Assembly: GCA_030762935.1 (NCBI GenBank)
Contig: CM060895.1
Span: forward strand, 77,173,001-77,237,000
Origin: Hymenopus coronatus
Lineage: Eukaryota; Arthropoda; Insecta; Mantodea; Hymenopodidae
DNA length: 64,000 nucleotides
Reading direction: 5' to 3'
Notes under the pieces: generated by a model
The model's input: only the letters and a program-made list of their open reading frames with translations
Databases searched by the model: none
Told to the model about the DNA's origin: nothing
Translations under genes and position numbers: made by a program
Shown here: piece by piece, positions 11,398 through 23,620 of the stretch
How the letters are laid out: each line of letters opens with the position of its first letter
Position numbering within the stretch: position 1 is the first letter of the stretch

Positions 11398-11955
11398 AAA
11401 AATCTGATGTGTTCAATCCACATGACTTTCTCTATATTTTTGCAACAAATTACTGTTAAAAAGCTTATGCTTCTATTTGCTTCATACTAATCGAGAAAAA
11501 TTCAGGAAAAATAGTTCTACTACTTGCTTCCTTGTAAGTAAAAGCGAAATAAGGCAGCAGCATAGGTTTTTTATTAGTCCGGTAAATATTTTTAATATAC
11601 GCAACTTTAATCAAAATCGTTAGCGCCATTTTCAAGAGAATCAAATTTTTCGAAAAAAATTCCATGTAAAGGGTAGTTTGGAATGGGAGATTTTTCTCAA
11701 AATCTTCGTGTCGCATCCCTGGAAGATACTAAACTTAAATACCAACTTTGGTATTTTACCGACTTTTCCTTTTTGAGCTATTGTGTTCACATGCACACGC
11801 ACACACACAGACCTTTTTCTGAAAATGCTTTTTTTTTTATACAGGGACCTTAAAACATATATTTCCGGTGACATCTCGGTATCGAATTGTTGGGTGAAAT
11901 GCCATACCTTCTCTATACACTATGCACATAGTACGTATAGAGAATGTAAAAAGGA
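11398..11955 (-). repeat. IER repeat copy, internally deleted
   Basis: Opens with AATCTGATGTGTTC, lacks the middle, and ends with the palindromic terminus CACTATGCACATAGTACGTATAGAG. A short CA-rich seed lies at 11793-11809. Confidence 0.75.
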
Positions 11956-12184
11956 CAAGTAGCGCAAGAATTAAACCTAGGAACTTATGGGTGGAAGCAA
12001 AGTCTTTTTAACATCTCGGTCACATTGTTGTGCGATCTCCTTTCAGTATTTATAAGTTAACCATTACGCTGTTAATCACAGACCATTGTGCAGTTCCTTC
12101 GTGTGTTGTGAAGAGATTTTATGAAGATACACGAAACCCTTCGATCGACATATGGAATCTGGGATGGCTATGTTTTTGGCCCAA

Positions 12185-13015
12185 GGCTGTATATATCGGT
12201 AGAGCAGGCATTGTATTCCATCCAAAATTAGGTACAGAGATTTCACCGAAAATATATGTTTTAACTTCCTCTGAATAAAAAAACATTTTTGATATAATTT
12301 ACCTGTGTGTATATGAACAGCGTATCTCAACAAACGAACATTTGGTATTTAAGTTCAGCACATTTCAAAGATGTGACACGAAGATTTTCAAGAAGCTCTC
12401 CTCACCCCAAACTACCCTTTACATTAAGCATTTTTTGAAAATGTTGATTTTCTCAAACATATCTCTAACGATTTTGATTAAAATTCCGTATATATTAAAG
12501 CTATTTACATCCCAAATAAAATGTCTCTTGAATTTTCGGGGAAAACCATTTGAAGACGTCTTCATTCTGGATGAATTATGCCCTATTTTTCATAACTGGT
12601 AAATCGTAAGAGACAAAAACTTACTTAAAAAAAAATGTGGTTCTCTTCAATACACGCAAATTATGCCCTTTACATTTTTGTTGTGGAGGTTACCGTTTCT
12701 TAAATATTGCTTGTTATTAGTTACAAATTTGAAATATTTATACTTTTCTCGGATAGGAAGTGTCCGATTTTCTTTAGTTCTACTCCTGGCCAAGAAAAGA
12801 AGCAATGACATACGCATATCGAAATTTCAAAACTTTTAACTATCGCTTTAAAATAGTGCATTCATTTAGTTCCCTTCTACTTATAAAGAACTAAGTAATA
12901 AGAGCATTCTGTTAATGCTTATCACGATTATCATGGCATAGAAAGGAGAATAATCTTTTGTAAGAAGTTTGTACAACAGCTAGAGCTAGCCATGCGAGTG
13001 TAACGCATCAGATAT
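12185..13015 (+). repeat. IER repeat copy
   Basis: Near full length, from GTAGAGCAGGCATTG to GTGTAACGCATCAGA. It precedes the receptor fragment and Gr-2, as the copies at 100 and 25600 precede their receptors. Confidence 0.75.
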
Positions 13016-13132
13016 TTTAATACCCTGCAGCAGATTACCTTAGAACCTCAGCTGACCAGATCAGCGGAACCCTAAGCTGAAAATCAGTAGTCCAAATTTC
13101 AGCTGTGGTATTGAGTCATATCTTCCCAAAGT

Positions 13133-13672
13133 TCAGTTAGTTTCTATTAGAATGGTCATATACGTAAAGGGTGTGTGAAGAATGCCACACAACAGGTTGA
13201 AATTCTATATTAAGGAAACCTTCCGATCGCATTTTTGTTCCAGTTTCATCCAGTTGCTGTGCGAGTGCTTGAAGTTCAGTTTTAATTGCTGGGTCTAATA
13301 TTTCCAAGGTCATAAGGAACTGAACTTCTGTTACCAAACTGTAGAATTCCCTACAGAACAGCTGACCAGTGTTGTCATCGCCACGATACAAACTATATAT
13401 AAAAAATTCAAAAGAGAAAAATATGAAACATTTAATACCGAGAAAATAACATTTGAGTAGCAGTATGAATAGTAGGAATGGAATGTTAACCCATACAGGC
13501 TTTTCTACATCTGAATTAATATCGGAATCCCTTATGTAGAGTCCAATAATTCGCTAAATGTGACGATATTCGAGCAAAGTTGATGCAGTTGCCGAATTCC
13601 GGTGGAGTTCTTTATTCTCCTAGAACCAAATGGTACTCTTCTTTGAAGATGGTTTTCAAAATCACACAAAAT
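13133..13672 (-). pseudogene. C-terminal gustatory receptor fragment beside Gr-2
   Basis: Covers roughly the last 180 residues of a receptor of the Gr-2 type (about residue 215 to the stop at 13133-13135), with LVTEVQFLMTLEILDPA and ALAQQLDETGTKMRS easily read. A one-base deletion turns the CCACTG of MTTTGQ into CACTG. The same deletion is in the fragment at 26511-27030. A further one-base insertion near 13200 breaks the final membrane segment in this copy only. The N-terminal half is absent. It lies about 300 bp 3' of Gr-2. Confidence 0.85.
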
Positions 13673-13977
13673 ATATTCATACAACACATTTGCCTATTGC
13701 TTTAGAGTAGCGATTTTATGGATTTTTCTTCTACTTAAAGGAAAGCAAATTATTGATATTTTCCTTGATTAGCATGCAGCAGATAGAGGAATAAGCTTTT
13801 GAAAGAAAAACTTGTTTACAATGCATATACACAGTGTCATATAAACGGAACACAACATCTTTTTGATGTCCTGTTGCAGTTTGCCATGAAATATCTGTTG
13901 ACAAAACAGCGGAACGGTAAGCTGAAAATCAGTAGTTCAATTTTGAACTTTGGTATTGAATTATATCTGCCCAATGT

Positions 13978-15165
13978 TTAGTTAGTTTGTACCAGAATGG
14001 TCACATACGTAAATGATGTGCCAAAAATGCCACACAACAGGTTGAAGTCTACATTAAGGAAGCCTCCTGATCTCATTTTTATTCCAGTTGTATCCAGTTG
14101 TTGTGCGAGAGCTTGAAGTTCTATTACACTTGCTGGGTCTAATGTTTCTAAGGTTATAAGGAACTGAACTTCTGTTACCAAACTGTAGAATTCACTACAT
14201 AACAGCTGACCAGTGGTTGTCATCGCTACGACACAAATTATGTATAAAAAAATCCGAAGGAGAAAAATAAGAAGCAGTTCATAGCAAGAAAGTGAAATTT
14301 TAACGTATGAATAGTAGGAATAGAACGTTAAGCCAAACAAGCTCTCCAAAATCTGAATTATTGTTGGAATGCCATATGCAGAATTCAACAATTCGTTAAA
14401 AGTGACCATATCAGAGTAAAGTTGACGCAGTTGCCGAATTCTGGTGGAACTCTTTAATTTTCTGGAATCAAATGATACTGTTGTATTGAAGATAGTTTTC
14501 AACTTCACACAAAATAGTTTCAACTGTTGTTTTAGATACAAGTTAGCGCTTATGAATTGCGCTGTGACTGTATTACTCATTAGCGTTGTTATTTGCTCTA
14601 TTTCATGCACAAATAATAACTTTCGTGATGTTAGTAGAGGTTGGATAACAGTGGGTATCACCCAGAATGCTATAATAACCATCACTTCTGCCATCAGCAG
14701 CTTTTTGCATCTACTGTTCAATTGTTTTCGTGTGTAACTGTTTAGAAGTGTTTTGTTGATTAATGCCACATACCTCAGTACACGCGGCATATTTGAAAAA
14801 CTAATGGAAACCATTGTCATGATACAACCAACAAATTGCAAAACTGATAGTAAAGTATATGTAACTTCAGATGTATCTTCAAAAACATTGAAGCCTCTCC
14901 TTATTCCATAAGTTCGTGCCCCACAAACGAGAACTGTCAGGATTAACACTGAAATAAATGTCCAAAATTTGCTTCCAACAATTACATACGAGTTCTTTGT
15001 CTTCTCCAGTTTGTATGGTGCAAGTCCTAACACTCTCGAGATGAGGTACAGTGGTTTAATAGAAGACCAAAAGTCTAACATAGGCTCTCTTGTGAAATGG
15101 TCAGAAATTGACCTTCCAGCATCCTCTTCTAAAATGCCTGCCACCTTTATCTGTGTCTCCTTCAT
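13978..15165 (-). CDS. Gustatory receptor Gr-2 (7tm_7 family)
   Basis: A 395-residue multi-pass receptor, probably in the membrane of gustatory neuron dendrites, where GRs act as ligand-gated cation channels (family knowledge). Hydrophobic segments fall near residues 36-54, 62-83, 103-124, 157-178, 266-290, 296-316 and 371-392, with an additional weakly hydrophobic stretch at 187-207. The C-terminal signature TYVTILVQ is at 386-393, and a charged loop (about 317-370) precedes it as in other GRs. The start MKETQIKV follows an in-frame TGA in the leader, so the ATG at 15165 is secure. No coding intron is seen. A 5' UTR intron is likely (15186-15303). The ligand is unknown; GR rather than OR is called from the TYhhhhhQ motif, moderately firmly. 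It is nearly identical in layout to Gr-3. Confidence 0.92.
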   Translation of the reverse strand: MKETQIKVAGILEEDAGRSISDHFTREPMLDFWSSIKPLYLISRVLGLAPYKLEKTKNSYVIVGSKFWTFISVLILTVLVCGARTYGIRRGFNVFEDTSEVTYTLLSVLQFVGCIMTMVSISFSNMPRVLRYVALINKTLLNSYTRKQLNSRCKKLLMAEVMVIIAFWVIPTVIQPLLTSRKLLFVHEIEQITTLMSNTVTAQFISANLYLKQQLKLFCVKLKTIFNTTVSFDSRKLKSSTRIRQLRQLYSDMVTFNELLNSAYGIPTIIQILESLFGLTFYSYYSYVKISLSCYELLLIFLLRIFLYIICVVAMTTTGQLLCSEFYSLVTEVQFLITLETLDPASVIELQALAQQLDTTGIKMRSGGFLNVDFNLLCGIFGTSFTYVTILVQTN

Positions 15166-15185
15166 GGTATCTGCTTCTCAAATAA

Positions 15186-15303
15186 CTGAAAAAATAAATT
15201 TTTGTCAGACGCAGTTTGAAAGTGAAGTAATTTCTACAACTGTAGAGTCAGTTATCATAATTGCACAGACACTAAAGTTTAATTGGTAATTTAACTTACT
15301 CAC
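15186..15303 (-). other. Putative 5' UTR intron of Gr-2
   Basis: The acceptor TTTTTTCAG lies 20 nt before the ATG. Overlapping donors GTGAGT and GTAAGT lie at 15294-15303 (intron 114 or 118 nt). The same pair is found at all intact receptor loci. Confidence 0.55.
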
Positions 15304-15545
15304 GCGACACTGCTTGCAAACTGTATTATATCCACAACAGCAAGTTTTGCATTTATTAGGCTTAACACCAGTAGAGGAAGTGTTGTATTCTATGCAAATA
15401 TTCAATATAATGCTTTGCGAAATATACGAGGGCAAATTACAATTTGCGAACCAAGACATAAATGTAATAGCCGATGGCTATAATATTAACATTTCAGCAA
15501 AAATGAAAAACAGCAGTTTTATTGTAGGGACAAACAAAAGTTAAG
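15304..15545 (-). promoter_or_regulatory. Conserved upstream/first-exon region of Gr-2
   Basis: Paralogous to the regions upstream of Gr-1 and Gr-3. It probably includes a non-coding first exon and the core promoter; no clear TATA box was identified. Confidence 0.4.
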
Positions 15546-15610
15546 AAAATAATTATTAATAATACCTAATAAATTTGGCAAATAGTCTATGTTTTAATAT
15601 GCGATTGTAT

Positions 15611-16636
15611 TGTAGCACGACGCATATATTACTATTATAATCATTAGTTTGTTTATATTTCATATAAGAAGTATCTGCTCAGTAGAACGCAGAACCATAG
15701 CGGATAGAAGCTCGCATTGTATTGTTCAAGCCTACGTGTTTTGTTAAAAATAACAAGAATTTTAGAGAATTAAAGTCACAAATAACAACCCTTGGGAGGA
15801 AGAAAGGTTCATCGCCTTAAATTTTGGAAAGAGGGAATTTCTCATTGTAGAGAAAGGTCACGTGGGTGAAAAAATAAAGAAAACTCCGACAGTCACTTGA
15901 CAACTGTACTTTACGTGTCTTTTTCCAGCCAATCAAAAAGGAGGGCAAGACTCGGACCTTGTAATATATAAATGATGTGAAACCGCGTATAAGGAATCGG
16001 ACACACATGCAAATCCAGAGTATAAGAAATGTGACGAGACGCAGTCTAAGAAACCGCGCGGCGTCCAGTGTAGGAAATCGGTGTGTTATAAGTTAATCTG
16101 ACGGGCAATTATTACTTTAAATGTTATATGGACGGTGAAACTCAAGATTACGGTGACGAGTGTAATTTATAATAACTCAGTAAAAGTGGAACTAGCACTT
16201 AAACAAAATTATGTCATCAAGTTCGCTATCGGTTATGTTGGGAGTCGCTCGCCGGCTTAGTGCCTCAATTTAACCACAATTTATCAATAAAAGAAATCAG
16301 TGAAATTAAGTGAAATTTCTCTTTAATTTAAGTCTACCAAAAGTGTTACACACCTTTGTCATTCTTTCCCCCCTGAGCAAGAGACAATTCAAGATCTACA
16401 AGAACGAGCTTAGCCAGAGCAACAAAGGGAATCTGCAAGGTATGTACACTCTTAATGTAGAGAATTTCACGAGCATTAACCCTCGACCAACTCCAAGTAG
16501 ACTCTCCTGATAGCGTCATATTGTCGCAACAATGTCATACCAAAAAATAGAAATAAAACTGCGACATATTAGCATCCTAACGTGGCAACAATAAAACCAC
16601 GACTGATTGGTGACACAGAACAATAAAAGTACGGCA
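15611..16636. mobile_element. Solo LTR of an LTR retrotransposon (unit 2 only)
   Basis: A 1026-bp segment starting TGTAGCACGACG and ending AGTACGGCA, so TG...CA, flanked by GTAT (15607-15610) and GTAC (16637-16640), a 4-bp target duplication with one change. Units 1 and 3 have an empty site here (GTATCCTATGTCAAGATG type). It holds no long reading frame, so it is an LTR without internal region; a gypsy-like or BEL-like source is possible. Confidence 0.75.
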
Positions 16637-16671
16637 GTACCCAATGTCAGATGCCTAAAATTACTATGCTA

Positions 16672-17380
16672 ATCTGGTGTGTTCCATTCACATAACTTTC
16701 TATATCTCTTCCATATATACATTTTTCTTACAAAAGAATATTCTTTTCCCTAAGTCATGCTAGTCAAGATAAATATTAATAGAATGGTCCTATTACTTGC
16801 TTCGTTGTAAGAGGAAGGGAAATAAGGGGGTATATTAGCCTAAAGCTATATCAAATATTTTAAAAGTTGGTCTCTATATGAAACAATTAAGGTTCAATGC
16901 GCTTTTGCATAGTCCAGTTTGAGAGAAATTAATTAGTTTAGTATTGAAACTAATAAAGGATATCTACAAAATGGTCAATTCCACAAGAAAAAATCTTATA
17001 TGACATACATTTGTGTTTTAACGATATCTAAATTTTTTGTGCAGATAGTTTTTGTCTATCCTTACGTTTAACTATTATGAAAAACTCTGCAAAAGTCAAC
17101 CTGAATAAAGAGCTCTCAGAGACTATTTCAGAAAAACTCAAAATATAGGTACATCATATTTGCGATGTAAGTATCTGCAATATACAGTACTTTCATCAAA
17201 GTTGATTAGAGCCATCTTTGAGAAAATCAACATTTTCGAAAGTTGTTGCATGTAAAGGGTAGTTTGGGTGGGGGAATTTTCTTGAGAGTCTTTATGTCGC
17301 ATCCTTGAAAGATACCGATTTCAAATGCCAAGTTTGGGATGTAACCGACTTTTCATATTTGAGCTATTCTGTTTTAGCCT
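16672..17380 (-). repeat. IER repeat copy, inverted
   Basis: Starts GTGTGTTCCATTCACATAAC and runs to the GACTTTTCATATTTGAGC region, then is cut before the CA seed. Counterpart of 2568-3390 and 28995-29840. Confidence 0.75.
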
Positions 17381-17689
17381 ACTGAATTCTCTAAGCTAAT
17401 AATAAGCTTATTAATAGTGATTTGTTACAGAGATGTAGAGAAAGACGAGTGAACGGAGCACTTCATATTTTTTTTTTTTTAATTACTATTGCTAGTGATA
17501 ACTGTAAGACGTGAATGGGAGCGGAACCACAACTCCAATGGACTACGGTCATGGAAGCCTGCAGATATATCTAATGTAAAATCTTATTTGTCGGATAATA
17601 GATGTATCGTCCATTCCAACTTGCCGAAAGCATCAATATAAAATAAATTAGCTTTTAGACAGTATGACTAGAAATAAACCTTTCAAAAT
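17381..17689. other. Junction replacing the DDE relic in unit 2
   Basis: In units 1 and 3 the DDE transposon relic lies here. In unit 2 there is only a distal IER end (about 17405-17475) and about 200 bp of unassigned DNA, so the relic was probably lost by deletion. Confidence 0.45.
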
Positions 17690-18440
17690 TTGTGTATCCG
17701 AATCGTTTCCATTGTCACTTTATTCATCCTTCATCCCATTAGTTGCTTTCAGAGCTGACCGTGTTGTGGTACGGGAAAAGGGGTACCCAAAGTAACTTTC
17801 CTCGTCCCCCGACTTCGGTTGGTTTTTGGTAAGAGGACCGCTCCTGGCAGAGACGTGGGGTCAGATTTGGGATGGGACCCCAGTCGGTCTATCTGTCTGT
17901 CGGGGTGCTTCAATCTGAAAACTATGAGGTTTTTGTCATTGCTATAAATTCACTCCTGGTTCCGACGTCCTTGCAAGGTCATGAAAAAGCTGCGCAGAAC
18001 GTTGTGAGCGCAACTACATCATTCTCCCTTTTCCCGCATGTCTATGTGATACGTATCGCGAGGTATTTGTCAGAGGAGAGAGAGAGGGGGGGGGTGTTGC
18101 AAGCGGCAGGAGGGATAAAAAAGATCATAGTGTATTGTTTATTGCAAGAGTACATAAAATTAAAATTATTAGCAGTAATGTCGGGATCTTAAACAGCTAA
18201 TTTATCCTTTGCTAAGTCCCTTAGAGGACCGGCTAAGGAGATTGTTTACAATGTTGCCTTACTTGAGTAAACAAGTTTATATTTGCATCCTACATTCAGT
18301 CATGCACGCGCGTGTTGCAACAATGAAACGAGGATTATGGCAATTTCTCCCTCCATTTCTACCTTTCTGACCATCTGCGAACACGGCCGGCTAAAGCGGG
18401 AAGTCGGAAAGTAGTTGAAAGTCTGAGCTGCGCGAGCTGA
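17690..18440. repeat. GC-richer conserved block, unit 2 copy
   Basis: Paralog of 6290-7010. An open frame at 17872-18192 is not kept in the other copies. Confidence 0.6.
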
Positions 18441-18825
18441 AAATGGTAGTATTTTGAACTATCTTACCAAGTTATATTGGTTTACCCTTGTGTACAACCT
18501 TATTTCCCTTCTGCTTAGAAGGAAGGAAGCAATGAAGTAATGAGACAATTTCCGCTAATGTTCAACTCGATTAGCATGATGTAGATAAAATAATCTTTCG
18601 TAACAATAGTAGTCTTTAAAAAGGTACAGCAAATCTTGTGAAAGGAACACATTAACTTTTTTTTTAAAGCGATGCATTTTTTTTCTCTCTCCAATGAATG
18701 ACATTCAGGTGAAACCTTGACGCAAATGTTTCTACAAAATACAAGACTTTCTCTACCTACAGTTATTAGGTGGTAGAAAATATGAAAATTATTGAGTGCA
18801 AACTATAAAAGCCTGTCCTACCTGC

Positions 18826-19100
18826 TCCTTCAAAAGGTACGTGATGCTATACCTCCTAGGAGCATCTATCAACAATTGATTCTGACGAAGCCAAAGGCTT
18901 TGGAAATTTTTGTCTTATAATTAGATAAGTAGCGACATTAACACATCGCCAAGTACGAGAAGTGAATTATTTATGATGTGTCAGTGGATATAATAAGTGA
19001 AGTTTTACTATCCCATTATAGCTAATTAAAGAGAGTGTTACCACTAAACTAATCAACATCTACGTCATTTGAATTTGTATCAAGACATTTGCTGAACATT
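18826..19100. repeat. CUB block upstream of Gr-2
   Basis: Shares GTACGTGATGCTATACCTCC, TAGGAGCATCTATCAAC and GACGAAGCCAAAG with the other five copies. Confidence 0.7.
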
Positions 19101-19139
19101 TTGAGTTCACTTTTCAATCATCATTACATGTTTTTTTGT

Positions 19140-20035
19140 TGTTTTTTTTTTACTTCTTCTAGCGTACCTTCTATGTTAATTGATATAGAGAAGGTATTGC
19201 ATTCCACCAAAAATTCGATACAAAAATTTCACTGGAAATACACATTTAAGGATCCCGTTTATTCAAAACTGTGCCATGTATTCCATTCACATGACTGTGT
19301 CTACATCGATGTAATAAATTATTTTGGCATCTTTATTATCCTATATTTTAATCAAAATCGTTAGTCATTTTTGAGAAAATAAAAATTTTCGGATTTTCTT
19401 CCATAAAAGGAAGTTTGGGGTGAGAGTACTTCTCTCAAAATCTTCGTGTGGAATCCCTGGAAGATACTAAACTTAAATACCAAGTTTGGTTTACTATCAA
19501 TTGTGTGCTTTAATGAGATATCCCTTTTTTGTATATCAAGTTTTTGTCTCTCTCGCTCTCTCTTACGGTTTACTAGTTACACATCTTTCAGCAAAACTCA
19601 TCCACAATAGAGAGGTCCTTAAAGGCTATTCTCAGAAAATTCGAGATACACATTTGACTTTCCCTGTGAATATCTTTAATACAGCGTTTGAGGTATTTTT
19701 GGGAAAATAAAAATGTTCGAAATTTTTTCAGGCAAAGGGTAGTTTGGTTGTGGTGATTTTTCTCAAATTTCTCGTGTCGCATTCCTGGAGGCTACTAAAC
19801 TTAAATAGAAAGTTTGATATTTTAACGACTTTCGTTTTTGAGTTGTATTCAAAAGCTACTAACTATGCATAAAGACTGATTTCAATCACATGGACACCAG
19901 ATTTTGAAAGATTTTACTATCCCTTTTAACTTAGTATATTCCCTTATTTTCCTTCTACTTACAAGGAAGCAAGTAATTAAGACAATTTCTGCTAATGTTT
20001 ATCTCGATTATCATAAAGTAGATAGTTGATTATGA
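19140..20035. repeat. IER composite and partial copies
   Basis: The composite of 7695-8225 type (19140-19490) is followed by a second minus-oriented part with the CTCTCTTACGGTTTACTAG and CCATAAAAGG type motifs (19495-19840) and a plus-oriented tail (19845-20035). Confidence 0.6.
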
Positions 20036-20151
20036 ACGTTTCAGCAGATAGATATATGCTTTTCGAGCTAACCTAATAAATGCTATGTCATGCATTCACA
20101 TGCTTTTCTTTACCTATAAATGCAACCAATTATTTCTACGAAAGCACATTT

Positions 20152-20446
20152 TGGTTGATCCTGAAGCTCCGTTAGTATTGCACCTCCTTGCTGTGCGGCA
20201 GGACCCGGGTTCGATACCCGGCTGGGGTGGTAGACATATTTCTGAAGCCTAGGCTATTCTCTGTCCTCCGCAGGGTAGTGGTTTGAAGGTCAGTGTGATA
20301 TGAAGAGTAAGATTAAAAATCAAGTAAATTGAAAATCAACGACCTCAATAAGGGAGTCAACACTATCGATGATGGGTAATATGTTCCGAAGGGAAATGTC
20401 GCCGATAGTAACTTTCAGTAAAAGGCGAGGTATAAGTACAACAAAT
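20152..20446 (+). mobile_element. tRNA-derived SINE, unit 2 copy
   Basis: Orthologous in position to 9578-9861. Head with GACCCGGGTTCGATACCCGG (B box), flanked by AAAGCACATTT and AGAGCATTTTC, a decayed target duplication. Confidence 0.7.
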
Positions 20447-20582
20447 AGAGCATTTTCCTTTCTCTAAATTGTTATAATGGAGATAAAAGTTAGTAAACGT
20501 GGCTTTATTTCACATTTCCTTGTAGATACAAAGACTATAGAAATAGTGATGACTTTGAAATTGCTTCTGTAAAATAAAATGT

Positions 20583-21283
20583 CAGATGTGCTACATTCAC
20601 ATGACTTTCTCTAGCTTCTCCGCTAACTTATTTGAAAACATTATTCTTATTTCCACACAACGCTAATCACGATAAACATTAACAGAATTTTTATTATTTA
20701 TTACTTAGTTGCTTATAAGTAGAAGGGAACTAAAGCAATACACTATGCTAAAATGATAGTCAAATGTTTTAAGTAATTGTTATGCGATCGCCAATGCAAA
20801 TCGCTTCTTTGCTCAGGCAGGAGTAGAACAAAAGTAAAACGGACAATTCTTGTTTGAGAAAAGTTAGGTACCTTAAAATAACAATGAATATCTCGGAAAT
20901 GGTTACCTCCACAACAAAAATATAAGGAATATAAATTGTGTGTTTTGTCGAGATCTGCATATTTTTATAGTACGTTTTTATCCATCTGTTGCACTTTAGC
21001 AGTTACGCAAAATTCATCAACAATAGAGATGTTTAGAAGCAATTCTTAGAAAATTTAAGATATACATTTTATTTGGGCACGTAAATATATTTAATATACG
21101 GGCTTTTAATAGAAGTCGTTAAAGCCATTTTTTTAGAAAATAGAAATTTTCGAAAATGTTTCCATGTAAAGGGTAGTTTGTGGTGGGGGTATTTACTTGA
21201 AAATCTTCATGTAAGCACCCGTGATATATATCAAATCTAAATTGTAGTTTGGTATTTAACGGTCTTTTCATTTTTGAGCTATG

Positions 21284-21356
<73 letters not shown>

Positions 21357-21485
21357 CTTTCTAAAAATGTTCTTTTTTGGAATCAGGGGACCCTAAAAAA
21401 ATATTTCCGGTGAATTCTTGACATCGAATTTTGGATGGAATACAACACCTTCTCTGTACACCATGTACACAGAAAAAGTAAAAAT
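20583..21485 (-). repeat. IER repeat copy with (CT)n(CA)n
   Basis: Full length, from CAGATGTGCTACATTCACAT to ACACAGAAAAAGTAAAA. A compound CT/CA tract (21288-21353) occupies the seed position. Confidence 0.8.
21288..21353. repeat. (CT)n(CA)n compound microsatellite
   Basis: About 14 CT units followed by about 17 CA units. Confidence 0.95.
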
Positions 21486-21539
21486 TGTAAAACTTAAAAA
21501 AATAGGTAACAAAAGAAGTATTTAAAAAAAGTTGTGTGA

Positions 21540-21972
21540 TATAACCATGCATATGTTCTTGTGTATTATACGATATTTTCTATCTCTCATGATTTACCAG
21601 TTATCTAAAAGTCATCCGGCATAAATACACTAAAATTGAAGATGTGTATTTCATTTGGCATGAATATCTTAAAACTAATGATTTTTAATTTAAATCTCTA
21701 GGTACATTTTTAGAAAGCAAATATTTTCTTAAAATGTTCCATGTATTTTTGAGTAAAGGATACTAAACTTAAGTAACAAGTTTGGTATGTAACCGAATTT
21801 TCGTTTTAGTATTTTAATGTTCAGGGTCATATAAACCTTTTTCTGAAAGTTCTTTTTGAACTTGGGGTCCTCGAAACATGTATTTCCGGTGAAGTCTTGG
21901 TAATGAAGTTTCGTTTTAACACAACATATTCTCTATTATTTTCATTTTGAAGGTTTGGTAGAGAAAGTAGAA
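21540..21972 (-). repeat. IER repeat copy, diverged
   Basis: Retains CTCATGATTTACCAGTTAT, TTTCCGGTGAAGTCTTGG and the terminal TAGAGAAAGTAGA. Counterpart of 34860-35300 in unit 3. Confidence 0.6.
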
Positions 21973-22396
21973 ATCGCTATCAATTTAATTTGTTTATGTT
22001 TTATATGTATAAATCGATTTCTAGTCAAAAATATATAACGATTTAGGACTTCAATTTTGTAATTCATGGCTGTATTCTTGTAATTTTTTCACATTAATTA
22101 TGTCATAATTAAGACGTATACACTTTTATTTATTCTGGTTTCCCTTTATATAGACTTCAGCTATGTCAAACTAGCGCCTTTTCGTTTCTCCATCCACAAA
22201 ACTTTTCATATTCTTTTGGGTAAACATCTTTTGATTTTCCTAGAAATAATAAATTCCCAGCACTCTTGACTTCCTTCAAAATGTTAAGCAGAATAAAATC
22301 TATTTTTCAATAGTTTTATCATTGTCTTCCATTTTTCTTTAACCAGAATTGTTCCCTATGCCCCACAGAGTCTGGAGGTATGTATGCGAGAGTGTA

Positions 22397-22440
<44 letters not shown>

Positions 22441-23250
22441 AGGAAAATAAAATAATTTAAACCCAATGTAAGGAACCTACAGACGAGTTACTTCTAATGC
22501 AAAGCCTGACCTTAGATGTTAAAGATATAGACGAATAAATTAAAAAAAATTGAACATCTGTTTAGCTATCATATTACCTCATACACCTGTGGTTTCTGAT
22601 ACTTTATAATTTTTCATTTAGCACATTTATTAAATATTTGAACGTATTTTAATGCTAAAATTGCATAAAATGTGCATGTAGCACGTCAGTAATCTAATTG
22701 TAATACTAAAAATTAGCTACATATATACTCGTGTCACGAGCATCAGATTAAAACCTAGCTACTACAGTCAGAAATGTACAAATCATATTTGTGTATTTGA
22801 ATAGACTTTATATTTTTATCTGAAACATTGCAAATCCTATGATAGCTTCGTATTTTGTATTTTATTTTTAGTTATATAGCAACAGCATTTATAGGTTACG
22901 TATTATCTTGACAAATATCCTAATAAATTACCAAATTCTCTAATTATAATAGGTATAACTATGAACATAACGATAATGAAAGAGATGTGGCAATTAACGG
23001 ATTTATGTTCTGAATTTTAATGTTTGTATTGTCAGTAAGGAAATGGAAATGTCAATTATTCGAAAACATAATTTAGCAAGCTTCCAAAACCCAGGATATT
23101 TTTATATTTAAATACAACTTTAGATGAGATTTAAATAAAACACACTTTTTACACTGCTGAATTTCATAAATCATCAGCAATTTTGATGTTCTAACAGTGT
23201 ATATATTGATATTATTTATTTGAAAAAATAGCAAAGTGGAAGAGACTTCA
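21973..23250. other. Unassigned AT-rich stretch with (TG)n
   Basis: About 1.3 kb without a recognised gene; a TG microsatellite at 22400-22438. The start (to about 22160) matches unit 3 near 35300-35575. Confidence 0.4.
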
Positions 23251-23255
23251 ATGTA

Positions 23256-23620
23256 TTAGGATTTAGTCTCTAACTGACCTAATACAGGATTTTCTGGATA
23301 AAACGTGACCGCTCGTACGGGGTCTTGTGTCTGGGTAGAACGATATGCTACAGCCGGCCGTGCCAACATACTGCCTTCGCTCGTTAATCTGTATTCCAGT
23401 AAACCTATCCATAAAAAATAAACAAAATCAACTCTTGTCAAGTAAATGTTGGAAACATCGTCCTTCCGTAGATAAACAAGAACATGAAGATAGAGACGAT
23501 TTAGCTCGGCCACTATAATATTTAAATTTCAGTCTGTATATTTTATTATATTCCTCAAATATTGAAGACTTTTGTCAATTTCGTCTAATGTTTCTTCCGC
23601 TATCACTGTTCGTCTTCATA
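23256..23620 (-). pseudogene. Unidentified coding-like segment, unit 2 copy
   Basis: Paralog of 10116-10463 with frameshifts against it. The block AVTFYPENPV next to a GTATTTTGTC-like edge and AELNRLYLHV are kept. Identity unknown. Confidence 0.35.

Larger units (their letters stand above)
100..12180. repeat. Tandem unit 1 of the receptor-bearing triplication
   Basis: First of three paralogous 12-13 kb blocks. In order it holds an IER repeat, the Gr-1 pseudogene, an inverted IER copy, a DDE transposon relic broken by a mariner, a GC-richer block, the CUB block, more IER copies, a tRNA-derived SINE and a conserved non-coding stretch (10116-11330). The same order recurs from about 12185 and from 25600. 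Edges are estimated by eye. Confidence 0.75.

Noticed and set aside
14444..14737. Plus-strand open frames opposite the receptors (also 27804-28097, 44529-44795, 54817-55272)
   Set aside because: They mirror the antisense of conserved receptor codons; the receptor frame on the minus strand explains the conservation.
17872..18192. 106-codon open frame in the GC-richer block
   Set aside because: The paralogous blocks at 6290 and 31660 have indels that break this frame.
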